A stretch of DNA of 64,000 bases from Klebsiella pneumoniae (GCF_000742135.1 NZ_KN046819.1:1-64000), one strand, 5' to 3'. Shown: positions 33,895 through 44,137, counted from the first letter of the stretch. The notes: generated from the letters alone by a model not told the origin. Program-made: numbers and translations.

Positions 33895-34122
33895 GTGAGG
33901 AGGCGTAACGCGAGAGGCGGGATAAGCAGAACAGTCTCAGTGTATCTCGATGAAGATACAAATAACCGACTTATTCGGGCCAAAGATCGTAGCGGTAGAA
34001 GTAAAACTATAGAGGTTCAAATCCGTCTCAGAGATCATCTGAAACGGTTTCCTGATTTCTATAATGAAGAAATATTCAGGGAGGTGATCGAAGAGAACGA
34101 GTCAACATTTAAAGAACTTTAG
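33895..34122 (+). CDS. traY: Relaxosome protein TraY
   Basis: 75 residues with a GTG start. A single ribbon-helix-helix domain (GISRTVSVYLDEDTNNRLIR, IEVQIRLRDHLKRF), as in R100/R1; F TraY is a tandem duplication of this unit. It binds oriT and the tra promoter, helping TraI nick and activating traY-I transcription. First gene of the operon. Confidence 0.9.
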   Translation: MRRRNARGGISRTVSVYLDEDTNNRLIRAKDRSGRSKTIEVQIRLRDHLKRFPDFYNEEIFREVIEENESTFKEL

Positions 34123-34155
34123 TTTTCATCTGTCAATATTAATCAGAGGAATCAT

Positions 34156-34518
34156 ATGAATACTGTTTTAAGTGTTCAGGGTGCTTCTGCGCCCGTTGAA
34201 AAGAAATCGTTTTTTTCTAAATTCACTCGTCTGAATATGCTTCGCCTGGTTCGTGCAGTGATCCCGGTTGCTGTTCTGATGATGTTGTTCCCTGAGTTAG
34301 CTATGGCTGCTGGTAAAGGCACGGACCTGATGGCTAAAGGTCAGGAAACGGTTAAGGCGACCTTCGGTAAGGACTCCAGTATCGTTAAATGGGTTGTTCT
34401 GGCTGAGGTGCTGGTCGGTGCGGTCATGTACATGATGACCAAAAACGTCAAGTTCCTGGTCGGCTTTGCCATACTCTCTGTATTTATTGCAGTAGGTATG
34501 TCTGTTGCCGGATTCTGA
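34156..34518 (+). CDS. traA: F-type prepilin TraA
   Basis: 120 residues. A long signal sequence ends at PELAMA (residue 51); the mature pilin begins [20 protein letters not shown] and has two membrane helices around TKNVKF. The mature part is nearly F-like except its first residues, which define the pilus serotype. Processed by LepB with TraQ (50416) as chaperone; TraX, the acetylase, is beyond the window. Confidence 0.95.
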   Translation: MNTVLSVQGASAPVEKKSFFSKFTRLNMLRLVRAVIPVAVLMMLFPELAMAAGKGTDLMAKGQETVKATFGKDSSIVKWVVLAEVLVGAVMYMMTKNVKFLVGFAILSVFIAVGMSVAGF

Positions 34519-34532
34519 CAGGAAATAAAACG

Positions 34533-34844
34533 ATGTCGGGAGACGAGAATAAACTTAAGAAATATCGTTTCCCGGAAACACTGACCAATCAGAGCCGCTG
34601 GTTTGGCCTGCCACTGGATGAACTGATCCCCGCAGCAATCTGTATTGGCTGGGGTATCATAACATCGAAATATCTGTTCGGTATTGGTGCAGCGGTTCTG
34701 GTTTATTTCGGGATTAAAAAACTGAAAAAAGGGCGGGGCAGTTCCTGGTTACGTGACCTGATTTACTGGTATATGCCAACAGCCCTGCTGCTCGGTATTT
34801 TTCATAATGTTCCCGATTCGTGTTTCCGGCAGTGGATTAAATAG
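34533..34844 (+). CDS. traL: Pilus assembly protein TraL
   Basis: 103 residues, VirB3-like. [20 protein letters not shown] is the signature N-terminus; one hydrophobic hairpin ([20 protein letters not shown]) follows. Inner-membrane component of the type IV secretion channel. 14 bases after traA. Confidence 0.93.
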   Translation: MSGDENKLKKYRFPETLTNQSRWFGLPLDELIPAAICIGWGIITSKYLFGIGAAVLVYFGIKKLKKGRGSSWLRDLIYWYMPTALLLGIFHNVPDSCFRQWIK

Positions 34845-34865
34845 AACTGATACCAGGATTGTTAT

Positions 34866-35432
34866 ATGGAACACGGTGCCCGTTTAAGTACCAGTCGTGT
34901 AATGGCCATCGCCTTTATATTTATGTCAGTGCTTATTGTTCTCAGCCTCTCTGTTAACCTCATTCAGGGGGTGAATAACTACCGTCTTCAGAATGAGCAA
35001 CGCACTGCCGTGACGCCAATGGCATTTAATGCCCCCTTTGCCGTGTCACAGAACAGTGCCGACGCCTCTTATTTACAGCAGATGGCGCTGTCATTTATTG
35101 CCCTCCGTCTGAATGTTTCATCAGAAACCGTCGATGCCTCACATCAGGCGCTTCTGCAATATATCCGCCCGGGCGCACAGAACCAGATGAAAGTTATTCT
35201 GGCTGAAGAAGCGAAGCGTATTAAAAACGATAACGTGAACTCAGCCTTTTTCCAGACCAGTGTTCGTGTCTGGCCTCAGTATGGCCGTGTGGAAATTCGT
35301 GGTGTGCTTAAAACCTGGATTGGTGATTCAAAACCTTTCACTGATATCAAACATTACATCCTTATTCTGAAGCGGGAAAACGGGGTGACCTGGCTGGATA
35401 ATTTCGGGGAAACAGACGATGAGAAAAAATAA
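34866..35432 (+). CDS. traE: Pilus assembly protein TraE
   Basis: 188 residues, VirB8/VirB5-type periplasmic-domain protein with an N-terminal membrane anchor ([20 protein letters not shown]). Domain segments [20 protein letters not shown] and [20 protein letters not shown] are F-like. Its end overlaps traK by 14 bases. Confidence 0.93.
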   Translation: MEHGARLSTSRVMAIAFIFMSVLIVLSLSVNLIQGVNNYRLQNEQRTAVTPMAFNAPFAVSQNSADASYLQQMALSFIALRLNVSSETVDASHQALLQYIRPGAQNQMKVILAEEAKRIKNDNVNSAFFQTSVRVWPQYGRVEIRGVLKTWIGDSKPFTDIKHYILILKRENGVTWLDNFGETDDEKK

Positions 35433-36147
35433 TACGGCAATAATATTCGGCGGCCTGTTTTTTTCCTGCAGCGTGATGGCCGCAAACGGTACGCTGGCCC
35501 CCACTGTGGTGCCAATGGTGAACGGTGGTCAGGCCAGTATTGCCATCAGCAATACCAGCCCGAATCTGTTTACCGTTCCCGGTGACCGGATTATCGCCGT
35601 GAACAGTCTGGATGGTGCCCTGACCAATAATGAGCAGACCACATCCGGCGGTGTGGTGGTTGCCACCGTCAACAAAAAGCCCTTTACGTTCATTCTGGAA
35701 ACAGAACGCGGTCTGAATCTTTCCATTCAGGCCGTTCCCCGTGAAGGCGCGGGGCGTACCATTCAGCTGGTCAGTGACCTGCGCGGAACCGGAGAAGAAG
35801 CCGGTGCGTGGGAAACGTCCACGCCTTACGAATCCCTGCTTGTGACCATCAGCCAGGCTGTCCGTGGCGGAAAATTACCTGCAGGCTGGTATCAGGTTCC
35901 TGTGACAAAGGAAACCCTGCAGGCCCCGGCGGGGCTGTCTTCAGTGGCAGATGCCGTATGGACGGGGAATCACCTGAAGATGGTCCGCTTTGCCGTGGAA
36001 AATAAAACGCTGTCTGCTCTGAATATCCGGGAAAGTGACTTCTGGCGGCCGGGAACCCGTGCCGTGATGTTCAGCCAGCCTGCCAGCCAGTTACTGGCAG
36101 GTGCGCGCATGGATGTGTATGTCATCCGTGACGGGGAGGGCAACTGA
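35419..36147 (+). CDS. traK: Secretin-like pilus protein TraK
   Basis: 242 residues with an N-terminal signal peptide ending near VMAANG. VirB9/secretin-like; forms the outer-membrane core complex with TraV and TraB. Segments [20 protein letters not shown] and [20 protein letters not shown] are conserved. The last base is the first base of traB. Confidence 0.93.
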   Translation: MRKNNTAIIFGGLFFSCSVMAANGTLAPTVVPMVNGGQASIAISNTSPNLFTVPGDRIIAVNSLDGALTNNEQTTSGGVVVATVNKKPFTFILETERGLNLSIQAVPREGAGRTIQLVSDLRGTGEEAGAWETSTPYESLLVTISQAVRGGKLPAGWYQVPVTKETLQAPAGLSSVADAVWTGNHLKMVRFAVENKTLSALNIRESDFWRPGTRAVMFSQPASQLLAGARMDVYVIRDGEGN

Positions 36148-37598
36148 TGGCCAGTATCAATACCATTGTGAAACGCAAGCAGTACCTGTGGCTGGGGATT
36201 GTGGTTGTCGGTGCAGCCTCCGCGATTGGTGGGGCACTGTATCTGTCTGATGTGGACATGTCCGGTAACGGTGAGGCGGTGGCTGAACAGGAGCCTGTGC
36301 CGGATATGACCGGTGTGGTGGATACGACCTTTGATGACAAGGTGCGTCAGCATGCCACCACAGAGATGCAGGTGACGGCAGCGCAGATGCAGAAGCAGTA
36401 TGAGGAAATCCGTCGTGAACTGGATGTCCTGAACAAACAGCGCGGTGATGACCAGCGTCGTATTGAAAAGCTGGGACAGGACAATGCCGCCCTGGCAGAG
36501 CAGGTAAAAGCCCTGGGTGCTAATCCCGTCACGGCGACCGGTGAGCCTGTACCTCAGATGCCTGCCTCACCGCCCGGGCCGGAAGGCGAACCACAGCCAG
36601 GAAACACCCCCGTATCCTTCCCGCCGCAGGGCAGCGTTGCTGTTCCACCGCCGACGGCGTTTTATCCCGGGAATGGTGTCACGCCACCACCACAGGTGAC
36701 GTACCAGTCTGTGCCGGTGCCTAACCGGATACAGCGTAAGGTGTTTACCCGTAATGAGGGAAAACAGGGACCATCGCTGCCGTACATTCCGTCAGGAAGT
36801 TTTGCGAAAGCCATGCTGATTGAAGGGGCGGATGCCAATGCCTCAGTCACCGGTAATGAATCCACGGTGCCGATGCAGCTGCGTATCACCGGTCTGGTGG
36901 AAATGCCGAACAGCAAGACGTATGACGCAACGGGATGTTTTGTGGGGCTGGAAGCCTGGGGGGATGTCTCCAGTGAACGTGCTATTGTTCGCACCCGTAA
37001 TATCAGCTGCCTGAAGAATGGCAAAACCATTGATATGCCGATTAAGGGGCATGTCAGCTTCCGGGGTAAAAACGGTATCAAGGGCGAAGTGGTGATGCGT
37101 AACGGCAAAATCCTCGGCTGGGCATGGGGCGCGGGATTTGTTGACGGTATCGGTCAGGGAATGGAGCGCGCCTCCCAGCCGGCTGTCGGGCTGGGTGCCA
37201 CAGCCGCTTACGGGGCTGGTGATGTCCTGAAAATGGGTATCGGTGGCGGCGCATCGAAAGCCGCACAGACGCTCAGTGACTACTACATCAAACGTGCCGA
37301 ACAGTATCACCCGGTGATACCGATTGGTGCGGGCAACGAAGTGACAGTGGTGTTCCAGGACGGCTTCCAGCTGAAAACCGTGGAGGAAATGGCGCTGGAG
37401 CAGTCACAGAGTACAGCGGAAGAAGGTAACCCGGAAAGCCCTGTGCCGAATCCTCCCTCGGCAGAAAGCCACCTGAACGGTTTTAACACCGACCAGATGC
37501 TGAAGCAGCTGGGCAATCTGAATCCGCAGCAGTTTATGTCCGGAGACAAGAACCCGCAGGGCGGGGATGCCGGCAAGGAGGGCGGAAATGGCGGGTGA
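36147..37598 (+). CDS. traB: Core-complex protein TraB
   Basis: 483 residues, VirB10-like. Inner-membrane helix near residues 13-32 (YLWLGIVVVGAASAIGGALY), coiled coil (about 70-125, MQKQYEEIRRELDVLNKQ), proline-rich spacer (about 130-190) and a C-terminal domain spanning to the outer membrane (KAMLIEGADANASVTGNEST). It couples energy from the inner membrane to the channel. Confidence 0.94.
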   Translation: MASINTIVKRKQYLWLGIVVVGAASAIGGALYLSDVDMSGNGEAVAEQEPVPDMTGVVDTTFDDKVRQHATTEMQVTAAQMQKQYEEIRRELDVLNKQRGDDQRRIEKLGQDNAALAEQVKALGANPVTATGEPVPQMPASPPGPEGEPQPGNTPVSFPPQGSVAVPPPTAFYPGNGVTPPPQVTYQSVPVPNRIQRKVFTRNEGKQGPSLPYIPSGSFAKAMLIEGADANASVTGNESTVPMQLRITGLVEMPNSKTYDATGCFVGLEAWGDVSSERAIVRTRNISCLKNGKTIDMPIKGHVSFRGKNGIKGEVVMRNGKILGWAWGAGFVDGIGQGMERASQPAVGLGATAAYGAGDVLKMGIGGGASKAAQTLSDYYIKRAEQYHPVIPIGAGNEVTVVFQDGFQLKTVEEMALEQSQSTAEEGNPESPVPNPPSAESHLNGFNTDQMLKQLGNLNPQQFMSGDKNPQGGDAGKEGGNGG

Positions 37599-38154
37599 TG
37601 CACTGACATTCCGTGTGGCGTTTGTCGTTCGCTGGCTGCTGTGGGTCGTCAGGTTTGTGGTTATCTGGCCGCTGGCCACAATGGCCCTGATGGCTCTGTT
37701 TGTTTTATGGAAGGACAACACCACGCCGGGGAAATTACTGGTTAAGGAGATTAACTTCGTAAGACAAACAGCACCTGCCGGACAGTTCCCGGTCAGTGAA
37801 TGCTGGTTTTCTTCCTCTGATTCTTCAGGCAGATCAGAAATACAGGATATCTGCTATTACCGCGCGGCTGATGCTGCAGATTATGTCAGGGAGACTGACC
37901 GGTCACTGATGCAACTGGTCACCGCATTCTGGGCAACACTGGCACTGATGTATGTCTCGCTGGCAGCGATCACCGGGAAATATCCGGTGCGACCCGGAAA
38001 AATGAAATGTGTCCGGGTGGGAACCGCAGATGAACATCTGAAGGAAGTTTATACGGAAGATACTTCTCTGTCGGAAAAAATCAGGAAATGCCATGTTTAT
38101 TTCCCTGATGACAGGGCAAACAGAAACAACGGAGATAAAAATGAACATGCGTAA
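37588..38154 (+). CDS. traP: Conjugal transfer protein TraP
   Basis: 188 residues from ATG 37588 inside the end of traB. Two hydrophobic segments (VVRWLLWVVRFVVIWPLATM and LVTAFWATLALMYVSLAAIT) with a periplasmic loop. Accessory to TraB and pilus stability; not essential in F. Slightly shorter than the F protein. Confidence 0.88.
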   Translation: MAGDALTFRVAFVVRWLLWVVRFVVIWPLATMALMALFVLWKDNTTPGKLLVKEINFVRQTAPAGQFPVSECWFSSSDSSGRSEIQDICYYRAADAADYVRETDRSLMQLVTAFWATLALMYVSLAAITGKYPVRPGKMKCVRVGTADEHLKEVYTEDTSLSEKIRKCHVYFPDDRANRNNGDKNEHA

Positions 38155-38452
38155 TATTAATATTATTACTGCACGCTCTGTATCGGATAAAAGCGTATCA
38201 GATGATTTTATGAATGCTGTTCTCAGTAACTGCACCACAAGAATCGTACTTCCTGCACTGAAGGAATTCGGTTCTGAATCATTGCCGCACAATTTTAATA
38301 TGGCAGCTGTCGGTGTGATGAAGAAGGGTATGTCGATGAGCTTATTTTCTTCTCCGGGAAATACAGTGGTCTCCGGACAACCCTGTGCAGGAAAAACAAA
38401 TCTGACAGTAGAGTTAATTTCTGCTGTTGTGGAGAGTAATAAAAAAGGATAA
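38141..38452 (+). CDS. trbD: Conjugal transfer protein TrbD
   Basis: 103 residues from ATG 38141 (MNMRNINIITARSVSDKSVS), overlapping the traP end. The C-terminal half contains SGQPCAGKTNLTVELISAVV, a Walker A-like stretch (GQPCAGKT) seen in TrbD relatives. Non-essential accessory gene. traV follows after five bases, so the trbG found here in F is not present. Confidence 0.8.
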   Translation: MNMRNINIITARSVSDKSVSDDFMNAVLSNCTTRIVLPALKEFGSESLPHNFNMAAVGVMKKGMSMSLFSSPGNTVVSGQPCAGKTNLTVELISAVVESNKKG

Positions 38453-38457
38453 GGGTA

Positions 38458-38973
38458 ATGAAACAGATTTCTTTATTTATTCCTCTGCTGGGGACGTTAT
38501 TACTTTCCGGCTGTGCCGGAACCAGTACGGAATTTGAGTGTAACGCCACCACATCCGATACCTGTATGACGATGGAGCAGGCCAATGAGAAGGCCAAAAA
38601 ACTGGAGCAGTCCTCAGAAGCAAAGCCGGTTGCGGCATCACTGCCGCGCCTGGCTGAAGGGAACTTCCGGACAATGCCGGTGCAGACCGTCACCGCGACC
38701 ACTCCGTCCGGCAGCAGACCTGCGGTGACGGCACTTCCGGAGCAGAAACTGCTGGCACCACGTCCGTTGTTTACGGCTGCCCGGGAAGTGAAAACGATTG
38801 TTCCGGTCAGTTCAGTTGCGCCGGTAACACCTCCCCGCCCGCTAAGAACGGGTGAGCAGACGGCTGCATTATGGATAGCGCCTTATATTGATAATCAGGA
38901 TGTTTATCATCAGCCATCCAGCGTGTTTTTTGTTATTAAACCGTCTGCGTGGGGAAAACCACGTATTAATTAA
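38458..38973 (+). CDS. traV: Outer-membrane lipoprotein TraV
   Basis: 171 residues. Lipobox LLSGCAG with the lipidated Cys19, two further conserved cysteines (FECNATTSDTCMTMEQ) and a proline-rich middle. VirB7-like; anchors TraK and TraB at the outer membrane. Confidence 0.93.
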   Translation: MKQISLFIPLLGTLLLSGCAGTSTEFECNATTSDTCMTMEQANEKAKKLEQSSEAKPVAASLPRLAEGNFRTMPVQTVTATTPSGSRPAVTALPEQKLLAPRPLFTAAREVKTIVPVSSVAPVTPPRPLRTGEQTAALWIAPYIDNQDVYHQPSSVFFVIKPSAWGKPRIN

Positions 38974-39107
38974 CTGGCCCTGAAGTTGTATATCAGCCGG
39001 CAATGCCGGCGGGCTTTCTGTATTCAAAATCTGCCTGTAAAACGAGTGCCCTGTGCGTGAAAAGGGATGGGCGGTAGCGTGTCAGAACATGTCGGGAGGA
39101 ATATTCC

Positions 39108-39329
39108 GTGAGTGATGAAGCCGATGAAGCATATTCAGTGACAGAACAACTGACCATGACAGGAATAAACCGGATGCCCCAGAAAATAAATGTTCATGGT
39201 ATTCCTGTTTATCTCTGTGAAGCATGCGGAAATCCTATTCCGGAAGCTCGGCGGAAAATATTTCCCGGTGTGACGTTGTGCGTTGAATGTCAGGCGTATC
39301 AGGAAAAGCAGAGAAAACATTATGCATAA
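39108..39329 (+). CDS. traR: DksA-like regulator TraR
   Basis: 73 residues with a GTG start after GGGAGGAA. Zinc-finger cysteines 37, 40, 58 and 61 (LCEACGNPIPEARRK, CVEC). TraR binds the secondary channel of RNA polymerase and mimics DksA with ppGpp, changing host transcription in transfer-active cells. The Asp-rich N-terminus (MSDEADEAYSV) is the coiled tip that enters the channel. Confidence 0.93.
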   Translation: MSDEADEAYSVTEQLTMTGINRMPQKINVHGIPVYLCEACGNPIPEARRKIFPGVTLCVECQAYQEKQRKHYA

Positions 39330-39426
39330 GTCAGTCGCAGAACATATTGATTTAATTCCGGATGAACATGAGTGGATATTCAGAAAACCGAAATCTTTGT
39401 ATATGCGCCGGGAAATGGCGCGTTAA
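39322..39426 (+). CDS. Possible 34-aa ORF overlapping traR
   Basis: ATG 39322 overlaps the traR stop (ATGCATAA) and the frame reads MHKSVAEHIDLIPDEHEWIF, then a basic tail. Overlap suggests coupling, and the composition is protein-like. No family recognised. It could be chance. Confidence 0.35.
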   Translation: MHKSVAEHIDLIPDEHEWIFRKPKSLYMRREMAR

Positions 39427-39488
39427 TTACAGGTATTCCCTTCATGGCTACCGCATTTCTCGCTTTATTTTTCAACTAAGGAATTCAT

Positions 39489-42116
39489 GTGAATAACCCA
39501 CTTGAGGCCGTCACTCAGGCGGTTAACTCCCTCGTCACAGCACTGAAACTGCCTGACGAATCCGCAAAGGCCAATGAAGTTCTGGGCGAAATGAGCTTCC
39601 CGCAGTTCAGCCGTCTGCTGCCGTACCGTGATTACAACCAGGAATCCGGTCTGTTTATGAATGACACCACGATGGGCTTTATGCTGGAAGCCATTCCCAT
39701 CAATGGGGCGAATGAGTCCATTGTGGAGGCGCTCGACCACATGCTGCGCACCAAACTGCCGCGCGGGGTGCCGTTCTGCATCCATCTGATGTCCAGCCTG
39801 CTGGTTGGTGACAGAATTGAATACGGGCTGCGTGAGTTCTCCTGGTCAGGTGAACAGGCTGAACGGTTTAACGCCATTACCCGGGCCTATTATATGAACG
39901 CGGCAGCGACACAGTTTCCGCTGCCGGAGGGGATGAATCTGCCCCTGACCCTGCGGCATTACCGGGTATTCTTCTCGTACTGTTCTCCCTCAAAGAAAAA
40001 AAGCCGGGCCGACATTCTGGAAATGGAAAACCTGGTGAAAATCATCCGGGCGTCGTTACAGGGGGCCAGTATCGCCACACAGACGGTGGATGCACAGGCC
40101 TTTATCGATATTGTCGGGGAGATGATTAATCATAACCCGGACTCCCTGTACCCGAAAAGACGTCAGCTGGACCCGTATTCTGATCTGAATTATCAGTGTG
40201 TGGAGGACAGTTTTGACCTGAAAGTCCGGGCTGATTACCTGACGCTGGGCCTGCGTGAGAACGGCAGGAACAGCACGGCCCGCATCCTGAATTTCCATCT
40301 GGCCCGTAACCCGGAAATCGCCTTCCTGTGGAACATGGCCGACAACTACAGCAACCTGCTTAATCCGGAACTGTCCATCTCCTGTCCGTTCATTCTGACG
40401 CTGACCCTGGTGGTGGAAGACCAGGTGAAAACCCACAGCGAAGCCAACCTGAAGTACATGGACCTGGAGAAAAAGTCGAAGACCTCCTATGCCAAATGGT
40501 TTCCGTCCGTGGAGAAAGAGGCGAAGGAGTGGGGGGAACTGCGTCAGCGGCTGGGCTCCGGTCAGTCTTCTGTCGTGTCCTACTTCCTCAACATCACAGC
40601 ATTCTGCAAGGACAACAATAAAACGGCGCTGGAAGTGGAGCAGGACATCCTGAACAGCTTCCGTAAAAACGGTTTTGAGCTGATTTCACCGCGCTTTAAC
40701 CACATGCGCAATTTCCTGACCTGTCTGCCCTTTATGGCCGGGAAAGGGTTGTTTAAACAGCTGAAAGAGGCCGGAGTGGTTCAGCGCGCAGAGAGCTTTA
40801 ATGTTGCCAACCTGATGCCGTTAGTGGCGGATAACCCCCTGACACCGGCAGGTCTGCTGGCACCCACCTACCGTAACCAGCTGGCGTTTATCGATATTTT
40901 CTTCCGGGGGATGAATAACACCAACTACAACATGGCGGTCTGTGGCACCTCCGGGGCCGGTAAAACCGGGCTGATACAGCCACTTATCCGCAGCGTGCTG
41001 GACTCCGGAGGCTTTGCCGTGGTGTTCGACATGGGGGATGGCTACAAGTCCCTGTGTGAGAACATGGGCGGGGTGTATCTGGACGGTGAAACCCTGCGTT
41101 TTAACCCGTTTGCGAACATCACCGATATTGACCAGTCAGCGGAGCGTGTCCGTGACCAGTTGTCAGTGATGGCCAGCCCCAACGGTAACCTGGATGAAGT
41201 GCATGAAGGTCTGCTGTTGCAGGCGGTCAGAGCCTCCTGGCTGGCCAAAGAGAACAGAGCACGTATTGATGACGTGGTGGATTTCCTGAAAAACGCCAGT
41301 GACAGCGAGCAGTATGCCGGGTCACCGACCATCCGCAGCCGTCTGGACGAAATGATTGTGCTGCTTGACCAGTACACTGCCAACGGCACTTACGGCCAGT
41401 ATTTTAACTCTGATGAGCCGTCCCTGCGGGATGACGCAAAAATGGTGGTGCTGGAACTGGGCGGACTGGAAGACCGTCCGTCACTGCTGGTTGCGGTGAT
41501 ATTCTCCCTGATTATCTACATCGAGAACAGGATGTACCGCACGCCGCGTAACCTCAAGAAACTGAACGTTATTGATGAAGGCTGGCGTCTGCTGGACTTC
41601 AAAAATCGCAAGGTCGGTGAGTTTATTGAGAAAGGTTACCGTACCGCCCGCCGTCATACCGGTGCCTATATCACCATCACACAGAACATCGTCGACTTTG
41701 ACTCTGACAAGGCCTCCAGTGCGGCCCGTGCGGCATGGGGTAACTCCTCCTACAAAATTATCCTCAAACAGAGTGCGAAGGAGTTCGCAAAATACAACCA
41801 GCTGTATCCGGACCAGTTCCAGCCACTGCAGCGCGACATGATTGGTAAGTTTGGTGCGGCCAAAGACCAGTGGTTCAGTTCCTTCCTGCTGCAGGTGGAA
41901 AACCATTCCTCCTGGCACCGCCTGTTTGTGGACCCGTTAAGCCGCGCCATGTACAGCTCTGACGGCCCGGATTTTGAGTTTGTGCAGCAGAAACGTAAAG
42001 AGGGGCTGAGTATTCATGAGGCGGTGTGGCAGCTGGCGTGGAAGAAGTCAGGGCCGGAGATGGCTTCGCTGGAAGCCTGGCTGGAAGAACATGAGAAATA
42101 CAGGAGTGTTGCATGA
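39489..42116 (+). CDS. traC: Type IV secretion ATPase TraC
   Basis: 875 residues with a GTG start. VirB4 family: N-terminal FPQFSRLLPYRDYNQESGLF, Walker A CGTSGAGKTGLIQ near residue 487 and Walker B LNVIDEGWRLLDF near 695. It powers pilus extension and retraction from the cytoplasmic face. The stop overlaps trbI (ATGA). Confidence 0.95.
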   Translation: MNNPLEAVTQAVNSLVTALKLPDESAKANEVLGEMSFPQFSRLLPYRDYNQESGLFMNDTTMGFMLEAIPINGANESIVEALDHMLRTKLPRGVPFCIHLMSSLLVGDRIEYGLREFSWSGEQAERFNAITRAYYMNAAATQFPLPEGMNLPLTLRHYRVFFSYCSPSKKKSRADILEMENLVKIIRASLQGASIATQTVDAQAFIDIVGEMINHNPDSLYPKRRQLDPYSDLNYQCVEDSFDLKVRADYLTLGLRENGRNSTARILNFHLARNPEIAFLWNMADNYSNLLNPELSISCPFILTLTLVVEDQVKTHSEANLKYMDLEKKSKTSYAKWFPSVEKEAKEWGELRQRLGSGQSSVVSYFLNITAFCKDNNKTALEVEQDILNSFRKNGFELISPRFNHMRNFLTCLPFMAGKGLFKQLKEAGVVQRAESFNVANLMPLVADNPLTPAGLLAPTYRNQLAFIDIFFRGMNNTNYNMAVCGTSGAGKTGLIQPLIRSVLDSGGFAVVFDMGDGYKSLCENMGGVYLDGETLRFNPFANITDIDQSAERVRDQLSVMASPNGNLDEVHEGLLLQAVRASWLAKENRARIDDVVDFLKNASDSEQYAGSPTIRSRLDEMIVLLDQYTANGTYGQYFNSDEPSLRDDAKMVVLELGGLEDRPSLLVAVIFSLIIYIENRMYRTPRNLKKLNVIDEGWRLLDFKNRKVGEFIEKGYRTARRHTGAYITITQNIVDFDSDKASSAARAAWGNSSYKIILKQSAKEFAKYNQLYPDQFQPLQRDMIGKFGAAKDQWFSSFLLQVENHSSWHRLFVDPLSRAMYSSDGPDFEFVQQKRKEGLSIHEAVWQLAWKKSGPEMASLEAWLEEHEKYRSVA

Positions 42117-42499
42117 CCACAACGCAAAAAACGACTGATGTTACAGCCCCCCGACGCAGCCACTGGTGGTGGACGGTGCCGGGATGCCTGGCAATGGTGT
42201 TACTGAACGCAGCCGTCAGTTACGGCATTGTCAGACTGAACGCACCGGTGACTGCCGCCTTCAACATGAAACAGACTGTGGATGCATTTTTTGACAGCGC
42301 CAGTCAGAAACAACTGTCAGAAGCACAGTCAAAAGCCCTTTCAGCGCGTTTTAACACGGCACTGGAAGCCAGCCTGCAGGCGTGGCAGCAGAAACACCAC
42401 GCGGTCATTCTGGTGTCGCCTGCCGTGGTACAGGGGGCTCCGGATATCACCCGGGAAATCCAGCAGGATATTGCCTGGCGAATGAGAGCGGAACCATGA
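42113..42499 (+). CDS. trbI: Pilus protein TrbI
   Basis: 128 residues with one membrane anchor (VPGCLAMVLLNAAVSYGIVR) and a periplasmic coiled-coil part. In F it affects pilus length and retraction. Overlaps traC and traW through ATGA junctions. Confidence 0.9.
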   Translation: MTTTQKTTDVTAPRRSHWWWTVPGCLAMVLLNAAVSYGIVRLNAPVTAAFNMKQTVDAFFDSASQKQLSEAQSKALSARFNTALEASLQAWQQKHHAVILVSPAVVQGAPDITREIQQDIAWRMRAEP

Positions 42500-43128
42500 G
42501 ATGCCGGGGGCTGATTGCCCTGCTGATATGGGGGCAGAGTGTGGCCGCCGCCGATCTTGGCACCTGGGGCGATCTGTGGCCGGTAAAGGAGCCGGACATG
42601 CTGACGGTGATCATGCAGCGCCTGACGGCGCTGGAGCAGTCCGGTGAGATGGGCCGGAAAATGGATGCCTTTAAGGAGCGGGTGATCCGTAACAGTCTGC
42701 GGCCCCCTGCCGTGCCCGGTATCGGACGCACGGAGAAATACAGCAGCCGGTTGTTTGACCCGTCCGTCAGACTGGCTGCGGATATCCGGGATAACGAAGG
42801 GCGGGTGTTTGCCCGTCAGGGTGAAGTGATGAATCCGCTGCAGTATGTGCCTTTTAACCAGACGCTGTATTTCATCAATGGCGATGATCCGGCGCAGGTG
42901 GCCTGGATGAAACGCCAGACGCCGCCCACACTGGAGAGCAAAATTATCCTCGTGCAGGGCAGTATCCCGGAGATGCAGAAGTCTCTGGACAGCCGTGTTT
43001 ACTTTGACCAGAACGGTGTGCTCTGCCAGCGCCTCGGCATTGATCAGGTCCCGGCACGGGTGAGCGCCGTTCCCGGCGATCGCTTCCTGAAGGTGGAATT
43101 TATTCCGGCAGAGGAGGGCAGAAAATGA
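42496..43128 (+). CDS. traW: Pilus assembly protein TraW
   Basis: 210 residues from ATG 42496, overlapping the trbI stop. Short signal peptide (LIALLIWGQSVAAADLG) and periplasmic domain; IPEMQKSLDSRVYFDQNGVL and CQRLGIDQVPARVSA are conserved. Works with TrbC in pilus assembly. Confidence 0.92.
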   Translation: MRCRGLIALLIWGQSVAAADLGTWGDLWPVKEPDMLTVIMQRLTALEQSGEMGRKMDAFKERVIRNSLRPPAVPGIGRTEKYSSRLFDPSVRLAADIRDNEGRVFARQGEVMNPLQYVPFNQTLYFINGDDPAQVAWMKRQTPPTLESKIILVQGSIPEMQKSLDSRVYFDQNGVLCQRLGIDQVPARVSAVPGDRFLKVEFIPAEEGRK

Positions 43129-44117
43129 AGCGAAGCCTGTGGCTGCTGATGTTATTCCTTCTCGCCGGTCATGTCCCTGCGGCATCTGCGGATTCTGCCT
43201 GTGAGGGGCGTTTTGTAAACCCGATCACGGATATCTGCTGGAGCTGTATTTTCCCGCTCTCGCTGGGCAGTATCAAAGTCAGTCAGGGTAAGGTCCCCGA
43301 CACGGCGAACCCGTCGATGCCCATTCAGATTTGTCCGGCACCGCCGCCGCTGTTCAGGCGTATCGGGCTGGCCATTGGTTACTGGGAGCCGATGGCGCTG
43401 ACGGACGTCACCCGGTCACCGGGATGCATGGTGAACCTGGGCTTCAGCCTGCCGGCTTTTGGTAAAACGGCACAGGGAACGGCGAAAAAGGACGATAAGC
43501 AGGTGAACGGCGCTTTTTATCACGTTCACTGGTACAAGTACCCGCTGACCTACTGGCTGAACATCATCACCTCCGCAGGCTGTCTGGAAGGCGGAGACAT
43601 GGATATAGCCTATCTGTCCGAGATTGACCCGACCTGGGTGGACAGCAGCCTCACCACCATTCTCAATCCGGAAGCTGTCATCTTTGCCAATCCGATAGCA
43701 CAGGGGGCCTGTGCAGCAGATGCCATTGCCAGCGCCTTTAATATGCCTCTCGATGTTCTGTTCTGGTGTGCCGGTTCGCAGGGAAGTATGTACCCGTTCA
43801 ATGGCTGGGTGAGTAATGAGTCCAGTCCGTTGCAGTCCTCCCTGCTGGTCAGTGAACGCATGGCGTTCAAACTACACCGTCAGGGCATGATTATGGAAAC
43901 CATCGGGAAAAATAACGCCGTCTGTAATGAATATCCGTCCCCAATCCTGCCTAAAGAACGCTGGCGTTATCAGATGGTGAATATGTATCCGGACAGCGGA
44001 CAGTGCCATCCGTTCGGGCGCAGTGTGATGCGCTGGGAGACGGGAAAAAATCCGCCCAACACAAAGAAAAACTTCGGCTACCTGATGTGGCGTAAACGTA
44101 ACTGCGTATTTTTGTAA
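43125..44117 (+). CDS. traU: DNA-transfer protein TraU
   Basis: 330 residues with a signal peptide (LLMLFLLAGHVPAASADSA) and many cysteines (CWSCIFPLSLGSIKV; CLEGGDMDIAYL; LFWCAGSQGSMYPFNGWV) that need disulfide formation by TrbB. Required mainly for DNA transfer rather than pilus formation. After it the F order is interrupted by about 2.1 kb of extra genes. Confidence 0.94.
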   Translation: MKRSLWLLMLFLLAGHVPAASADSACEGRFVNPITDICWSCIFPLSLGSIKVSQGKVPDTANPSMPIQICPAPPPLFRRIGLAIGYWEPMALTDVTRSPGCMVNLGFSLPAFGKTAQGTAKKDDKQVNGAFYHVHWYKYPLTYWLNIITSAGCLEGGDMDIAYLSEIDPTWVDSSLTTILNPEAVIFANPIAQGACAADAIASAFNMPLDVLFWCAGSQGSMYPFNGWVSNESSPLQSSLLVSERMAFKLHRQGMIMETIGKNNAVCNEYPSPILPKERWRYQMVNMYPDSGQCHPFGRSVMRWETGKNPPNTKKNFGYLMWRKRNCVFL

Positions 44118-44137
44118 GTCAGACAGGAAAAGGATAA

